Part shown: piece after piece, positions 44,208-53,898 of the stretch
Layout: each line of letters opens with the position of its first letter
How positions within the stretch are numbered: position 1 is the stretch's first letter
Notes under the pieces: generated by a model
The model's database searches: none
Told to the model about the DNA's origin: nothing
What the model saw: only the letters and a program-made list of their open reading frames with translations
Translations under genes and position numbers: made by a program
Origin: Campanula takesimana
Lineage: Eukaryota > Streptophyta > Magnoliopsida > Asterales > Campanulaceae
DNA length: 64,000 nt
Direction of reading: 5' to 3'
Assembly (NCBI GenBank): GCA_026119855.1
Contig: JAOWBW010000076.1
Coordinates: 806,001 to 870,000, forward strand

Positions 44208-45410
44208 GGCAGAGCAACAGATATTATGATCGGGTGTTTTATTTGGTTCCACTTTTGGTTCTTGATTTTGTTTGTATATATAATATGTATGCTTTGTCTA
44301 GTATCTTGTAAGTACTCCGTATTAGATTCTTGCATTACGTAGAATGAATCAGATGGTGTTCTTCCTATAGCCTATTTTCTTGTGCAAAGATGTCGTATTT
44401 TTGTCCTGCACGGCAGGAAAATTCCAGCCAACATTTATTCCGAGACGGAGGTAGAAACAGTTGAAAGATCTGTTTGCTTTTTGCCCATTGAGGTCATAAG
44501 ATCTCTTGGCTTTTGCCAACCCAGGTTTTGATCATGCTGTATCCATTTTTTTAGTTCATACTTCTAAATTTGGGCTTTTTTCCATTCTTCTAAGTCTGGG
44601 CTTTCTTTCAAGTTTTTCTTCAAAGTTTGGGCTGGTATAGTTAGCAAATTTGGATATTTTCATCCAATATCTCCTTGAATGTTTCTTTAAATTTGGTTTG
44701 CTATTCAAGTTAATTAGGGACTAATTGTTCAAAGATCCCTATGCTTTATAGTAGTACAAAATGAATGAATGTCAAAAAATAAATAAATTATAATATTAAT
44801 TTCATCAAAAACAAATCTGATTTTTTTTTTGACTATAGACAGAACGATAGAAATTATTACTCCGGAACAAATGTAGCATATTTAAATATTGAATTTTGAT
44901 CAAACTTTAACGACAATGTAGTTATCTACATGAAATTCTAGAAATATATTTGATTCTCTACTAACATCATTATCATTAACAATTTTCATAATACCATGAT
45001 AATGATTAAATTTGAGTAATTTTATAGTTAAAATTGAATCAATTTGATAAAATAATCAAACATGAAACGTTTATTTTGGAGAGAGAATCATGAGTAGTTG
45101 CGCAATGGGCCTACAAAATACTCCTAGCAAAGGAGATTTGATGGGCCGATAACGTTATAAAAGTAGTTAATTTCAGTTTGCTAACACGGACGGTCCTATA
45201 AGTTTTTTTAAAAAAATATTAAAAAATAAAAAAATAAAATAAAAACACGGTCCTAAAAGTACATGATTTTTTTTTCAAAAAAAAAAAAAAAAAAAAAAGG
45301 GTACATGATTTTGGTTTCAAAAAAAAGAAAAAGAAAAAGTACATGATTTCTTTCTACACTAGGACTCCATTGTAAAATTTTTCCTAGTCCTAGTATTACA
45401 CTTAAAAGTC
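44208..45410. other. Kinase 3' flank and intergenic DNA
   Basis: The kinase 3' UTR begins at 44208; a conserved polyadenylation site cannot be fixed. About 44840-45100 looks like a decayed MITE (TTACTCCGGAACAAATGTAGC / ACGTTTATTTTGGAGAGAGA). At 45255-45350 the motif GTACATGATTT occurs three times between A/T runs. Confidence 0.45.
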
Positions 45411-45416
45411 CATACT

Positions 45417-45427
45417 CTATAAAAACT
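45417..45427 (+). promoter_or_regulatory. TATA box candidate for the 176-aa gene
   Basis: TCTATAAAAAC, about 95-105 bp upstream of the ATG, leaving a short C/T-rich leader. Spacing is right for a plant TATA promoter. Confidence 0.6.
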
Positions 45428-45520
45428 TGACTCCCTGCCCCCAAACAATCACTTCACATTCTCCCTTCTTCAACTGCGTTACTCTTCATTCTTCAATCCC
45501 TCAATCTCAAACTTCTCACC

Positions 45521-46051
45521 ATGGATTCAACAAACCCTAAACAAGTTGTTCATCAGCTATCAGACCCGGTTTTTCGCATATGGACTGAACAATACGAGCT
45601 CATTATCGAAAAAGACAACCAACCACTCTCTCTCATCCACTTATCAATCCACCCCGACTCCGTTCACCACAAAATATGGGCATCCTCTCCTTCAGTAAAC
45701 AACATTGTTTGTAAAAAAGCGGACCCCATTATCGGGAAACGCACAGAAATCGTTGCGGTACCAGTTTTTAATGATGGCGTGGCTGCGTTTCGGGTTGTAT
45801 CAAGCATGTTGCCTTTGGATGGAGTTGATAAGTTTGATAGGGAGTGTTTGGTCGCGGTGATTGTTTCTACCGTTAGAAAGATTTTGGATGGTCCGTTAAG
45901 TCGGGTAACGGAGAAGGAGGTTAACAAGGTTTGGGTGATGAATGTGGAGATTGATGTAACTACGGTTTACTTTGTTGATGATCAAAGTGTTAAGTTCAAT
46001 GAAGGTGAGGCTATTTCTGTGGAGGAGCCATTGCTGAAGAGCAACTGCTAA
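45521..46051 (+). CDS. Hypothetical protein, single exon, 176 aa
   Basis: A complete ORF from an ATG in good context (CACCATGG) to TAA at 46049. The leader with a TATA box and pyrimidine-rich sequence upstream supports a real gene. The codon use looks like a host gene and differs from the AT-rich flanks. The protein is soluble, with no signal peptide and no membrane segment; the middle (about residues 55-130) is rich in Val/Ile with probable beta strands. I do not recognise a family. It is not similar to the transposon proteins in this window. Flanked by the kinase gene and MITEs. Start codon is secure because no upstream in-frame ATG lies between it and the TATA box. Confidence 0.8.
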   Translation: MDSTNPKQVVHQLSDPVFRIWTEQYELIIEKDNQPLSLIHLSIHPDSVHHKIWASSPSVNNIVCKKADPIIGKRTEIVAVPVFNDGVAAFRVVSSMLPLDGVDKFDRECLVAVIVSTVRKILDGPLSRVTEKEVNKVWVMNVEIDVTTVYFVDDQSVKFNEGEAISVEEPLLKSNC

Positions 46052-46467
46052 CTAATCTAATCATATTGATGATCAAATTGTTCTTGGTTTTAGGGTTTAG
46101 GGTTTTTTTTTTTTTTTTTTTTTTTTTAAATCTTTATTTCGCAGGGTTTATTTCACCAGTCTAATTTGTTTACATTCTACTACTATTTATGCTATTATGT
46201 TCACTTGTTCTTCACTCTTGTCGAAATTATTTTCTTGTTTAAATTTTGTTTGGAGTAATTATCTAAGCCTCCTAATTTCTATCTTCATACACACGGCATA
46301 AGCTTTTGCTTCCTAATCGTGAAAAAAATTAAATTAATAAAAAAATACCATGTGCTAATTCTCAACTGTAGCCGTGAATCATCTCATTTTGGATATACAA
46401 AGTTTATAAGTATACAAGACTTCATCACAATCATAAACTATAAAATAAAGTATTATTTTGAAGTAGT
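46052..46467. other. 3' flank of the 176-aa gene
   Basis: Begins with a 25-bp T run (46106-46130). No further ORF or repeat is recognised. Confidence 0.5.
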
Positions 46468-46710
46468 TACTCTCTCTGTCCCTGACTAAGGTTTTTAGTT
46501 TGACTTTACACACGTAGATTAAGAAAAAGTAAATGTTGTGAGTATAAAAAAGTAAGAGAAAGTAGGAGAGATAAAGTGGGTAGAGAGTTTTTGTTGTGAG
46601 AATGACAAGTGGGTCCCATAGTCCATTTTAGGTAATAAAGCAACTAAGAACTTTAGTCTTGGACAAACCAAAAAGGAAAGTAAGAACCTTAGTCGGGGAC
46701 AGAAAGAGTA
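46468..46710. mobile_element. Stowaway-like MITE
   Basis: Ends TACTCTCTCTGTCCCTGACT / TAGTCGGGGACAGAAAGAGTA with extended complementarity (AAGGTTTTTAGTTTG / AAGAACTTTAGTC). TA at each end. Confidence 0.85.
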
Positions 46711-46715
46711 CTATA

Positions 46716-47001
46716 TACTCCCCCGTCCCACCACAAGTGAGACCAACTTGTGGAGCACAATAATTAAGAAAAAAGTAGTGTATGTGTGGTAGAAAATGAA
46801 GAGAGAAAATGAGGGGTAAATAGTAGTGTTGGTTGAATAAAATGAGTGGTGGGAAATGAAGAGAGAGAGAATGAGTGGGGTTAAATGGTGGGGTTGGTTG
46901 ATTATAAATATATTAAAACATTTTCATTTTGAGTAGTCTCACTTGTGGTGGGACAGACTGAAAAGGAAATTAGTCTCACTTGTGGTGGGACGGAGGGAGT
47001 A
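46716..47001. mobile_element. Stowaway-like MITE
   Basis: Ends TACTCCCCCGTCCCACCACA / TGTGGTGGGACGGAGGGAGTA. Lies 5 bp from the previous MITE. The right end is doubled (CACTTGTGGTGGGACAGACTG then the terminal copy), suggesting an internal rearrangement. Confidence 0.88.
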
Positions 47002-48401
47002 TTACTTAATTTTGGAGTAGTTACTATTTAGAATTCTTTTAAAGGAAAAATGCTATTACCTCTGTCCCAAAATGTTTTTCACATTTTTTCGACGTTATTA
47101 CGAATGAACTTTGATCAATGATTTTAGGCTTTGTTGTTGATAGTATTGTTGATGGTGTATCTATTACAAGTTTTAGATTTTCATTGATATAAACTAACTT
47201 AAAGTTATTGCTCAAAGATTGATGTGGCGGATTTTGTATATATTATTTCCCTTATTTTTCTATGTATTTTCATTCATTTTGATGTACTTAGACTAGATTT
47301 GATGTATTTGGGGCATTATTTATCATTTGGGCTTTATTGTAATCCGGGGTAGAATAGTCGGTTTTTTTTTTTTTTTTTTTTTCCGGATGTAATTTTTGGT
47401 GAGTTTCAAAGTCATGTCTCGAGGATCAAGGCAAAGTCAAAGTCAAAGTCAAGGCAAAGTCAAAGTCAAGGAAAAGTCAAAGTCAACCGGAGCGGAGGAG
47501 TATATGACCAAACTGCAATTTTTGGAAGTTGAGGTACTGTTCTGTGATTACTGAAAGTTTGAGAACTGAACTGGAAATGGTAAAGACTCTAGGGACTGAA
47601 TTGCAAAAATTGAAGAAGTTGGTTCACGCACATGGAGGTCAGCGGATTGGCAGAGGGATATTATTCATTTTTCCTTTTCTTTTATTATTATTTTTATTCT
47701 TTAATTAATTTGATTTTTGAATAGTCATTAGTAGTAGAGAATTTTAGGAGATAAGGTTTTCTTTTTATTTTTGAGAAAAACACTACGTTCTTTCTTTTCT
47801 ATGGAGCTGTGTAACCCTTTAATGGAGAACTAACTCCATAGCTTTTGATTGTGAGCTTGAACCCAATTTATTTCAATTGAGGTAATTTTCTTAATCTCTC
47901 GTTTAATGTATTCATAATTTTGCTTGTTCTGATTTTAGATTTATAACTAGGGTTTGTGGATTTGGCCAATTCACTAGTTCTTTTTATGAATATTTGCTAG
48001 AATTCTCTGTTCTGTGCCAGAATTAGGGTTTTCACCGTAGCATCTTCACGAATTGTGTATGTGCCATAGCAATTCGGGAAGTAGGCAAAATTAAGCGATT
48101 ATCTAGTAAACCTAGAAAACGTTCTTGATCTTAGTCTCTTAAATTGAATCAATTAATTTTTAGACCTTTTTTGTGCCAGTCTAGGTTTAATTTTAATTAG
48201 GGTTTATAGTGAGTGTGCCACTGCTATATACTAAATAGTAAGAAGAGACAGAGAATGAAAAACATCTCGTGATCAAGTGAATAGGATTAACGGAGAAAAA
48301 AGAGGTACCGATGAAATTGAAATATAGGACGGGGATAGGGATCAATCTGAAGTGCTTTTTAAATTATTGTTTCAAACACTTAGTTTAATTAGACGTGTCC
48401 A

Positions 48402-48545
48402 TTGCCGGTTAACCAGCGGTTAGCCGGTTATAACCGGCGGTTGAGAGGTCGGCGAAGCACTAACCGGAACCGCCCCGGCCAACCGGCTCTAACGGTTAAG
48501 GTTAGGCGATTAACCGGTTCATCCGGTTAAACCGCCTGACTTTTT
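48402..48545. repeat. Left subterminal CCGGTTA repeats of the hAT element
   Basis: About ten direct and inverted CCGGTTA/AACCGG cores within 140 bp, several paired as CCGGTTATAACCGG. Confidence 0.88.
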
Positions 48546-48559
48546 CCTTTTTTTTTTAA

Positions 48560-48745
48560 CTGAAAAATGTCCAAAAAGTGCTGAAATTTGGAAATTTAAC
48601 AGAAAAATGTCAAAAAACTGACTGAAAACTGGAATTAACTGACTGAAAACTGACAAACTAACTGGAATCGTTTAAAAACTAACTGGAAATCTGAAAATAA
48701 CTGACTGAAAACTGACAAACTAACTGGAAAATGTTTAAATTGTTA
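48560..48745. repeat. AACTGACTGGAAA-type short repeats, left unit
   Basis: About eight irregular copies of AACTGACTGAAAACTG-like sequence on the 3' side of the BED ORF. The same repeat precedes the transposase start at 51820-52290. Confidence 0.8.
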
Positions 48746-48784
48746 CATATTATTACTAAGCAACAATTTTATCATTTTAATCTT

Positions 48785-49012
48785 CTATTCTTCTCTTTCG
48801 GGATGCTTTGCTGAAATATGCCTCTTGAATACACCGTACCCTCCACCTTTTCTAAAGAAGTACGTCATTCCACAATACTTGCAAATGAATTCGTGTGTGG
48901 ACCGCATGTGCGAGTGCGTGTGCGTGCCATCTTCTTTGAGTGGTTTGATTGTAAAATGCCTCCCCATAATAGTAAATTGGCTCACCCTCTCATTGTTTGA
49001 ATTAGAAGCCAT
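48785..49012 (-). CDS. Stand-alone BED zinc-finger protein (75 aa) inside the hAT element
   Basis: An intact ORF with ATG at 49012 and stop at 48785. Residues about 43-73 form a BED-type finger: CKYC, then FRKGGGYG, then RHISAKH, so all four ligands C, C, H, H are present. It is a paralogue of the N-terminal finger of the neighbouring transposase (CNYC..FKKGGGYG..AHLSSKY). There is no catalytic or dimerisation domain and no room for one. Upstream (49184-49260) lies a TATA-like motif next to a GGAGGGAGGGGG block that also precedes the transposase gene, plus a 30-bp perfect palindrome. A DNA-binding regulator or inhibitor of transposition is possible, inferred only from architecture; a relic of a tandem duplication is the alternative. 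Confidence 0.7.
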   Translation of the reverse strand: MASNSNNERVSQFTIMGRHFTIKPLKEDGTHTHSHMRSTHEFICKYCGMTYFFRKGGGYGVFKRHISAKHPEREE

Positions 49013-49183
49013 TTGGTGTGATGAAATATGAATGGGTGAAAATGATTTTCGTAAAAAAAATAGTGATTTTCGTTAGAAAGTTAACGAAAAAAGTAACAAA
49101 CTTCTCAAGAGTAATTGTAGAGAGAGATTTATATTGTAGAGAAAGACTTTGTGAGCTTTTGTGAAAAAATAGTGAGGAGGGAG

Positions 49184-49260
49184 GGGGTATTTTATAGTTA
49201 AATGGGTTGGAAATCAGCAGTCAGTTAAAAAACTAGCCGTTATAACGGCTAGTTTTTCTT
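49184..49260 (-). promoter_or_regulatory. Promoter-like region of the BED ORF
   Basis: On the minus strand a TATAAAATA motif (49196-49188) is followed by a CCCCCTCCCTCCTC pyrimidine block. The transposase gene has the same pair (TATAAATA at 52383-52376, then CCCCTCCCTCC). Upstream is a perfect 30-bp palindrome at 49228-49257 with core CTAGCCGTTATAACGGCTAG. Confidence 0.55.
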
Positions 49261-49568
49261 GGGGGACCAAACTGACCAATTTAAAAGTGGGGGACCAATG
49301 TGCAGAACTCAGAAAATTTAAAAAGCTTTAGAAATATGTTATCATTCAAATTGAAAAAAATAACTTTTTTTTATTGTTTTTTGCAAAAAAATACTCAAGA
49401 AATATAATTTATAGGGAAAAAAGGGACGGTACCCTTAAATTTTATTAATTAAAATTTAAATTACAAAAAGAGGGGGACAACCAAACCTTGCCATTTTATA
49501 ATTAAGGGATGACATAATGGAACCTTAACTCAACTTAACTATTACAATCAAATTAAAATAAAAACTAT

Positions 49569-51804
49569 CTAATTGCCGTCCCCTTCCGAACTTCCCGTAG
49601 ACCCTTCCAAGTCGTATTGATATCGTGGATCTTGCATATCCTCTTCATAAGGCATATCTTGCTCTCTCTTTTCCGCTCTAATCCAATCACCAAGTAAAAG
49701 TTGATTTTCCAAATTATCAACCGTTAGTTGGGAACGTCTTGGATCCAAAACATTTCCTCCCACGCTAAATGCCGATTTCGACCGCCACCGTTGAAGCGGG
49801 AGAGGCTAAGACTTCTTTTGCAATTAAAGAGAGTATGGGATAACTTTCATGCCTTTGTGCCCACCACCTCAAAACGTCAAATTTAGTTGGATTTGAAGTG
49901 TTTTGTACATAATCAAAATTGGAGTTGAAATATAATTCCAACTCGTAAGGAATGGTAGAAGAAGAAGAAGAAGCCATTCTAGGACGTTTTGAGGAAAACA
50001 AGTCGTCAAAAAATCCATATGGATTGAAAGTGAGCCCACCATCTTCTTGTGTAGCAATATCTTGATTAGCATATGAGGGTTCTTGTTGTTGTTGAGAAGG
50101 ATTTCCATACTTTGCATTATACTCATTATAAAGAGTCACCAAATCTTGTTTTGTATTTTGAACAATAATCGACGGGCTTTCATGTACCCCGCCCCCATTT
50201 GGGTATAAATTCTCATAATAAAACTTTACTATCGCCTCTAGGTTGTCCAATGTAACACGGGGATCGAATAATTTTGCAACCAAAAATAGAGACGGAATAG
50301 TATCAAAATATTTTAGCCACTTTACCCTCATTTCAATAATGCTTGGGCCCAAAACGTTGCAACTTGCTAGCGTGTTAAAACTTTGAACAATTGCAACACA
50401 TTGCCCAAGTACCAAAAAAGAAGTTGGATAATAAACTCCCGACAAAGCCTCGGTAGCGGTAAAGAAAATCTTTAATAATTGACATAAATTAATGCAAGCG
50501 TTCCAATGATAAGCAAATAAAGGGATGTCCGTACCCAAATGAAGAAAAAATTCCATGAGAAGCTCTTTATACTCAAAACCATCCTTTAACATTGTATAGG
50601 TGGAATTCCACCTAGTCGGAACATCCATAGAAAAATATTTTTCATTTAAACCCTTACTTTTCAAAAAATTGATCTATTTTCTTGTAACTCTATTTTTTTT
50701 TTTTGCAATAAAAAAAGAGCATCTCTAATGGGTTTAACATATGTCTCCAACGCATCCAAACCGTCTTTAACACATAAATTAATTATATGACATAAACATC
50801 TTATATGAAAAAACTTACCCCCAAGTGACGGTTGACAAATAAGCTTCAACTCCGGTATACTAGCGGTATTAGCACTAGCGTTGTCGAATGAAATAGTGAT
50901 TTTTTTTTTTGAATAAGACCATACTTTGCCAAAACGCCGTGCAACTTTCTACAAATATTTTCCGCGGAATGGGGTGGTTCAAAACTATCATATGCAATTA
51001 ATCTTTTTTGGTTAGTCCATGAATTATCTATCCAATGGCATGTAACACCCAAATAACTATGTCTAAGCCAATGATCACTCCAACCATCGGCACAAATTGA
51101 AACTCTATGATTTAATTTTGCTAAATCCTCAATTAATTTTTAATTTATATTCCGACACCACCATTTTAATATCGCGTACTAGAGTCGACCGTGGCACTTT
51201 ATAACCGGATGGATTTAAAGAAAGTCTAATAAAATTGAAAAAAATCATCATCCGCAAAATTAAAAGGAAGCCCTTTAACACACACAAATTTGGCCAACTA
51301 TTTCCTATAAAAGATATTATTAAATTTAAATAATATCGAAGACGTACCTTGGCCTTGAGCAATTGGATTGAATTGTAATTGAGATTGATCGCCCTCAATC
51401 CCAAGTTTGTCGGGATATTTTGATGACAAGTGCGCGTTCATTGACCCATACCCTCCACCTTTTTTAAAGCCGTACCATTTTGGACAATAGTTGCATTGCG
51501 CTTTGAAATGGATATCGTCTTCGGGGTCAATTTGTATTTTTTGGAAATGGATCGCAAAAATGTCGGATCTAGATTCTCGTGGTTGACGTTGTTGTGCTTG
51601 TCCGCGACTCCGACCACCTCTTCCCTCCCCACGAGCTCGGGCTCGGGCTCGGCCGCCTCTACCACTTTGACTTTCAACAACATTTTCTTCATCATGTTGC
51701 TCATTTTGATTTTCAACAAAGGGTTCCTCAAAAAAATCATCAAAATCTTGGTTTTGGGAGGTAGAATCAACATGAGACTTGCCAACATTTCGAGATGAAG
51801 ACAT
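49569..51804 (-). pseudogene. hAT transposase (BED finger, catalytic region, dimerisation domain), frameshifted
   Basis: Start ATG at 51804 (MSSSRNVGKSHVD). Residues ~20-85 are acidic, then Arg/Gly-rich with an RGGRARARARGEGRGG stretch, then a BED finger CNYC..KKGGGYG..AHLSSKY in which the last ligand is Tyr rather than His. Catalytic-region pieces follow in other frames: ICADGWSDHWLRHSYLGVTC near 51100-51040, ISFDNAS.. near 50890, CHIINLCVKDGL near 50795-50760, VPTRWNSTYTML near 50615. The dimerisation domain (FDVLRWWAQRHESYPILSLI) is at about 49870-49810. The end at 49763-49569 (GGNVLDPRRSQLTVDNLENQ) is shifted by one base relative to the preceding frame. At least five frame changes, so inactive. 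Related to RICESLEEPER/DAYSLEEPER-type proteins. Confidence 0.92.
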
Positions 51805-51819
51805 TTTTTTAACTGAAAT

Positions 51820-52290
51820 ATGGAAAACTAACTGAAATGTGGAAATTTAACTGGAAAATGTCAAAAAACTGACTGGAAACTGGAATAAACTGACTGGAAA
51901 CCAAAAAACTGACTGGAACCGTTAAAAAATTGACTGGAACCGTTAAAAACTGACTGGAAAACAGGAAAAAATTACCTCAAAACTGATAAACTAACTGGAA
52001 CCTTAAAAAACTGACTGGAAATCTGAAAAAAATTAACTGAAAACTGATAAACTGACTACAACCGTTAAAAAACTGACTGGAAATCTGAAAAAATTAACTG
52101 AAAACTGATAAACTAACTGCAACCGTTAAAAATATGACTGGAAATCTGAAAAAATTAACTGAAAACTGATAAACTAACTGCAACCGTTAAAAAAATGACT
52201 GGAATTCGTTAAATAACTAACAGGAATTTGGAAACTAACTGGAATTTGTTAAATAACTGACTGGAAACTAACTGAAATCTGAAAATTAAC
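51820..52290. repeat. AACTGACTGGAAA-type tandem repeats upstream of the transposase
   Basis: Roughly 20 imperfect copies of AACTGACTGGAAAC or AACTGACTGGAACCGTTAAA. They fill the presumed 5' UTR between the TATA box (52376-52383) and the start codon. Confidence 0.85.
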
Positions 52291-52544
52291 TGGAGTCTTT
52301 GAAGATTAGAGAGAGAAATATGGAGAGAAGTAAGGTAGAAAGAATTGTGGAAAAAAGATGGGAGGAGGGAGGGGATATTTATAGTTTCAAAAAACTTAAA
52401 AAAACATTTTTTTTTAATTTTCTGCATTGTAGCCATTTTTGGTCAGAAAACTAACGGCTATAAGTCAAAACTAGCCGTTTTGGATCTTTTTGGTCAACTA
52501 GCCGTTGGGAGGGGCCACACTGTCATTATTAGAAATTAGGTGTG

Positions 52545-52762
52545 TTATCCGGTTCAACCGCCGGTTCAATCACCGGTTATAACCGCCGGTTCAACCGGAT
52601 ACTTAACCGACGGTTATAACCGCCGGTTGACCGGTTATCAGAATCCTTAACCTTAACCGGACCGCCCCTAGCCGGTTCACATCCGAAACGGTTGGCCGGT
52701 TATCCGGTTAGCCGGTTTTGACCGGTTAGAAAACCGCCGGTTAGCCGGTTCCGGTTGGTTTT
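52545..52762. repeat. Right subterminal CCGGTTA repeats of the hAT element
   Basis: About twenty CCGGTTA/TAACCGG cores in 220 bp, including ACCGGTTATAACCGCCGGTT. Confidence 0.88.
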
Positions 52763-53024
52763 TGGACACGTCTAAGTTTAATTTCCCGTCTAGGATTTAA
52801 TTACAATCAAATTCAACCCCAATCTGGTCAAGTGACTAGTTCGCAGATAATCACTGTTCTTCGTGGATCGACCCTGACTTACCCTAATTACATTATTAGT
52901 GACCGAGTTTAGGTCTAATTTAGTAGGCGTGCGACTAAGCCTACCAAAGATCCTTCGTAGTAACAACGAAAATGTGATATTTTGGGATGGTGGGAGTAAT
53001 GAATAGTTACAATACTAAATACTC

Positions 53025-53270
53025 ATTTGTCTTCAAAAAGATAATATTACTTTCAATTACAGTCAATTTAATTAAACTTTGGCAAAAAGTTCTTAAAAAA
53101 TACTATCCTCATGAAAATCTAAATTAAAAGTGAGTATTATTTTAATAATACATCAATAACAATATTTAAAATTGAATAGAGATAATAAATTTTAATAAAC
53201 CTTGGGTCAAAGTGAATTGACTATTAATGTCAAAGTAAGAATATTTTTATTTAACGGAGGGAGTATAATG
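53025..53270. mobile_element. Decayed Stowaway-like MITE
   Basis: The right end TTTAACGGAGGGAGTATAATG is typical; the left end is eroded (ACTCATTTGTCTTCAAAAAG). A second isolated end, GTGACGGAGGGAGCATAATA, follows at 53316. Confidence 0.55.
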
Positions 53271-53403
53271 TATGTATTGCCATTAAAAAAGTCAAAGTGG
53301 AAACTATGTTTATGTGACGGAGGGAGCATAATATATGACTTCTTGAAGCATGAACATCCTGATTAAAAAAGTCGTAATTTTGTACTAGAGATATCACATA
53401 GGT

Positions 53404-53495
53404 AACCATCAAGCACTTAGATCAAGTGGTAAGGGTTGCTCTCTACCTTCGCCAGAAGTCTCGAGTTCCCGAGAATGCAGACCTAAAAGAAAACA
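53404..53495 (+). mobile_element. tRNA-derived SINE remnant
   Basis: Has a TTAGATCAAGTGGTAAGGG A-box-like block and an AGTCTCGAGTTCCCGAG B-box-like block about 35 bp later, the layout of plant tRNA-derived SINEs. No poly-A tail is clear. Confidence 0.5.
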
Positions 53496-53680
53496 GACAT
53501 TAAATACTCCATGTATCCCAAAGTAAATGTTTATAAAAAGTTTAAATTTACTCTTAATCATAATCATGAGAAACTCTGTTTTTATTTTTTGGTTCATTTT
53601 GAGAAGGAAGTAGTATATCGTTATCTGCAAAAACAGTACTTCACAATGTTATGAACAATTACAACATCAAATTAAGAAAA

Positions 53681-53868
53681 TACTCCCTCCGTCCCAACCC
53701 AAAATGATCTTTCTATTTGCCATTTTTCATTGTCCCAAAAAATTCTTCACATTTCTACAATTTAGGCTCAAAAGTGCACAAACAAAACATGACTAGTGAA
53801 GCAATTGTTCATATCCTTAAAAAATTTGAATAGTCAAATGTGAAGATCATTTTGGGGCGGAGGGAGTA
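53681..53868. mobile_element. Stowaway-like MITE (188 bp)
   Basis: Ends TACTCCCTCCGTCCCAACCC / TTTTGGGGCGGAGGGAGTA with inner AAATGATCTT / AAGATCATTT. TA at each end. Confidence 0.9.
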
Positions 53869-53898
53869 TCAATCTGGTTATGCATCATATATCAAATG

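Larger units (their letters stand above)
48390..52774 (-). mobile_element. hAT transposon (4385 bp), TSD AGTTTAAT
   Basis: Inverted ends TAGACGTGTCCA at 48390-48401 and TGGACACGTCTA at 52763-52774. The flanking 8-bp duplication is perfect: AGTTTAAT at 48382-48389 and 52775-52782. Both subterminal regions are packed with CCGGTTA/TAACCGG motifs, the likely transposase-binding sites. On the minus strand it encodes a decayed hAT transposase and a second, intact BED-finger ORF. TIR, TSD length and transposase agree on the hAT superfamily. Confidence 0.96.
47220..52946. mobile_element. Solo LTR of a gypsy (Athila-like?) element, TSD AAGAT, split by hAT
   Basis: Begins TGATGTGGCGG and ends CTAAGCCTACCA, flanked by AAGAT on both sides (47215-47219, 52947-52951). 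Without the hAT insertion it is about 1334 bp (47220-48389 plus 52783-52946). It has no coding sequence and no internal region. The 3' part with CGTGGATCGACCCTGACTTA resembles Athila-type LTR ends; lineage is only suggested. A short purine-rich repeat (CAAAGTCAAAGTCAAGG) is at 47430-47480. Confidence 0.85.
47056..52999. mobile_element. Stowaway-like MITE, family 1, split by a solo LTR
   Basis: Left part 47056-47219 (CCTCTGTCCCAAAATGTTTT ... ATTGCTCAAAGAT) and right part 52947-52999 (AAGATCCTTCGTAGTAACAA ... TTTTGGGATGGTGGGAGTA) rejoin to give the same layout as the intact copy at 42075-42329, where CTCAAAGTTCATTCGTAGTAACGG reads straight through the break. So the 5.7 kb between them is one later insertion. 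Confidence 0.88.
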
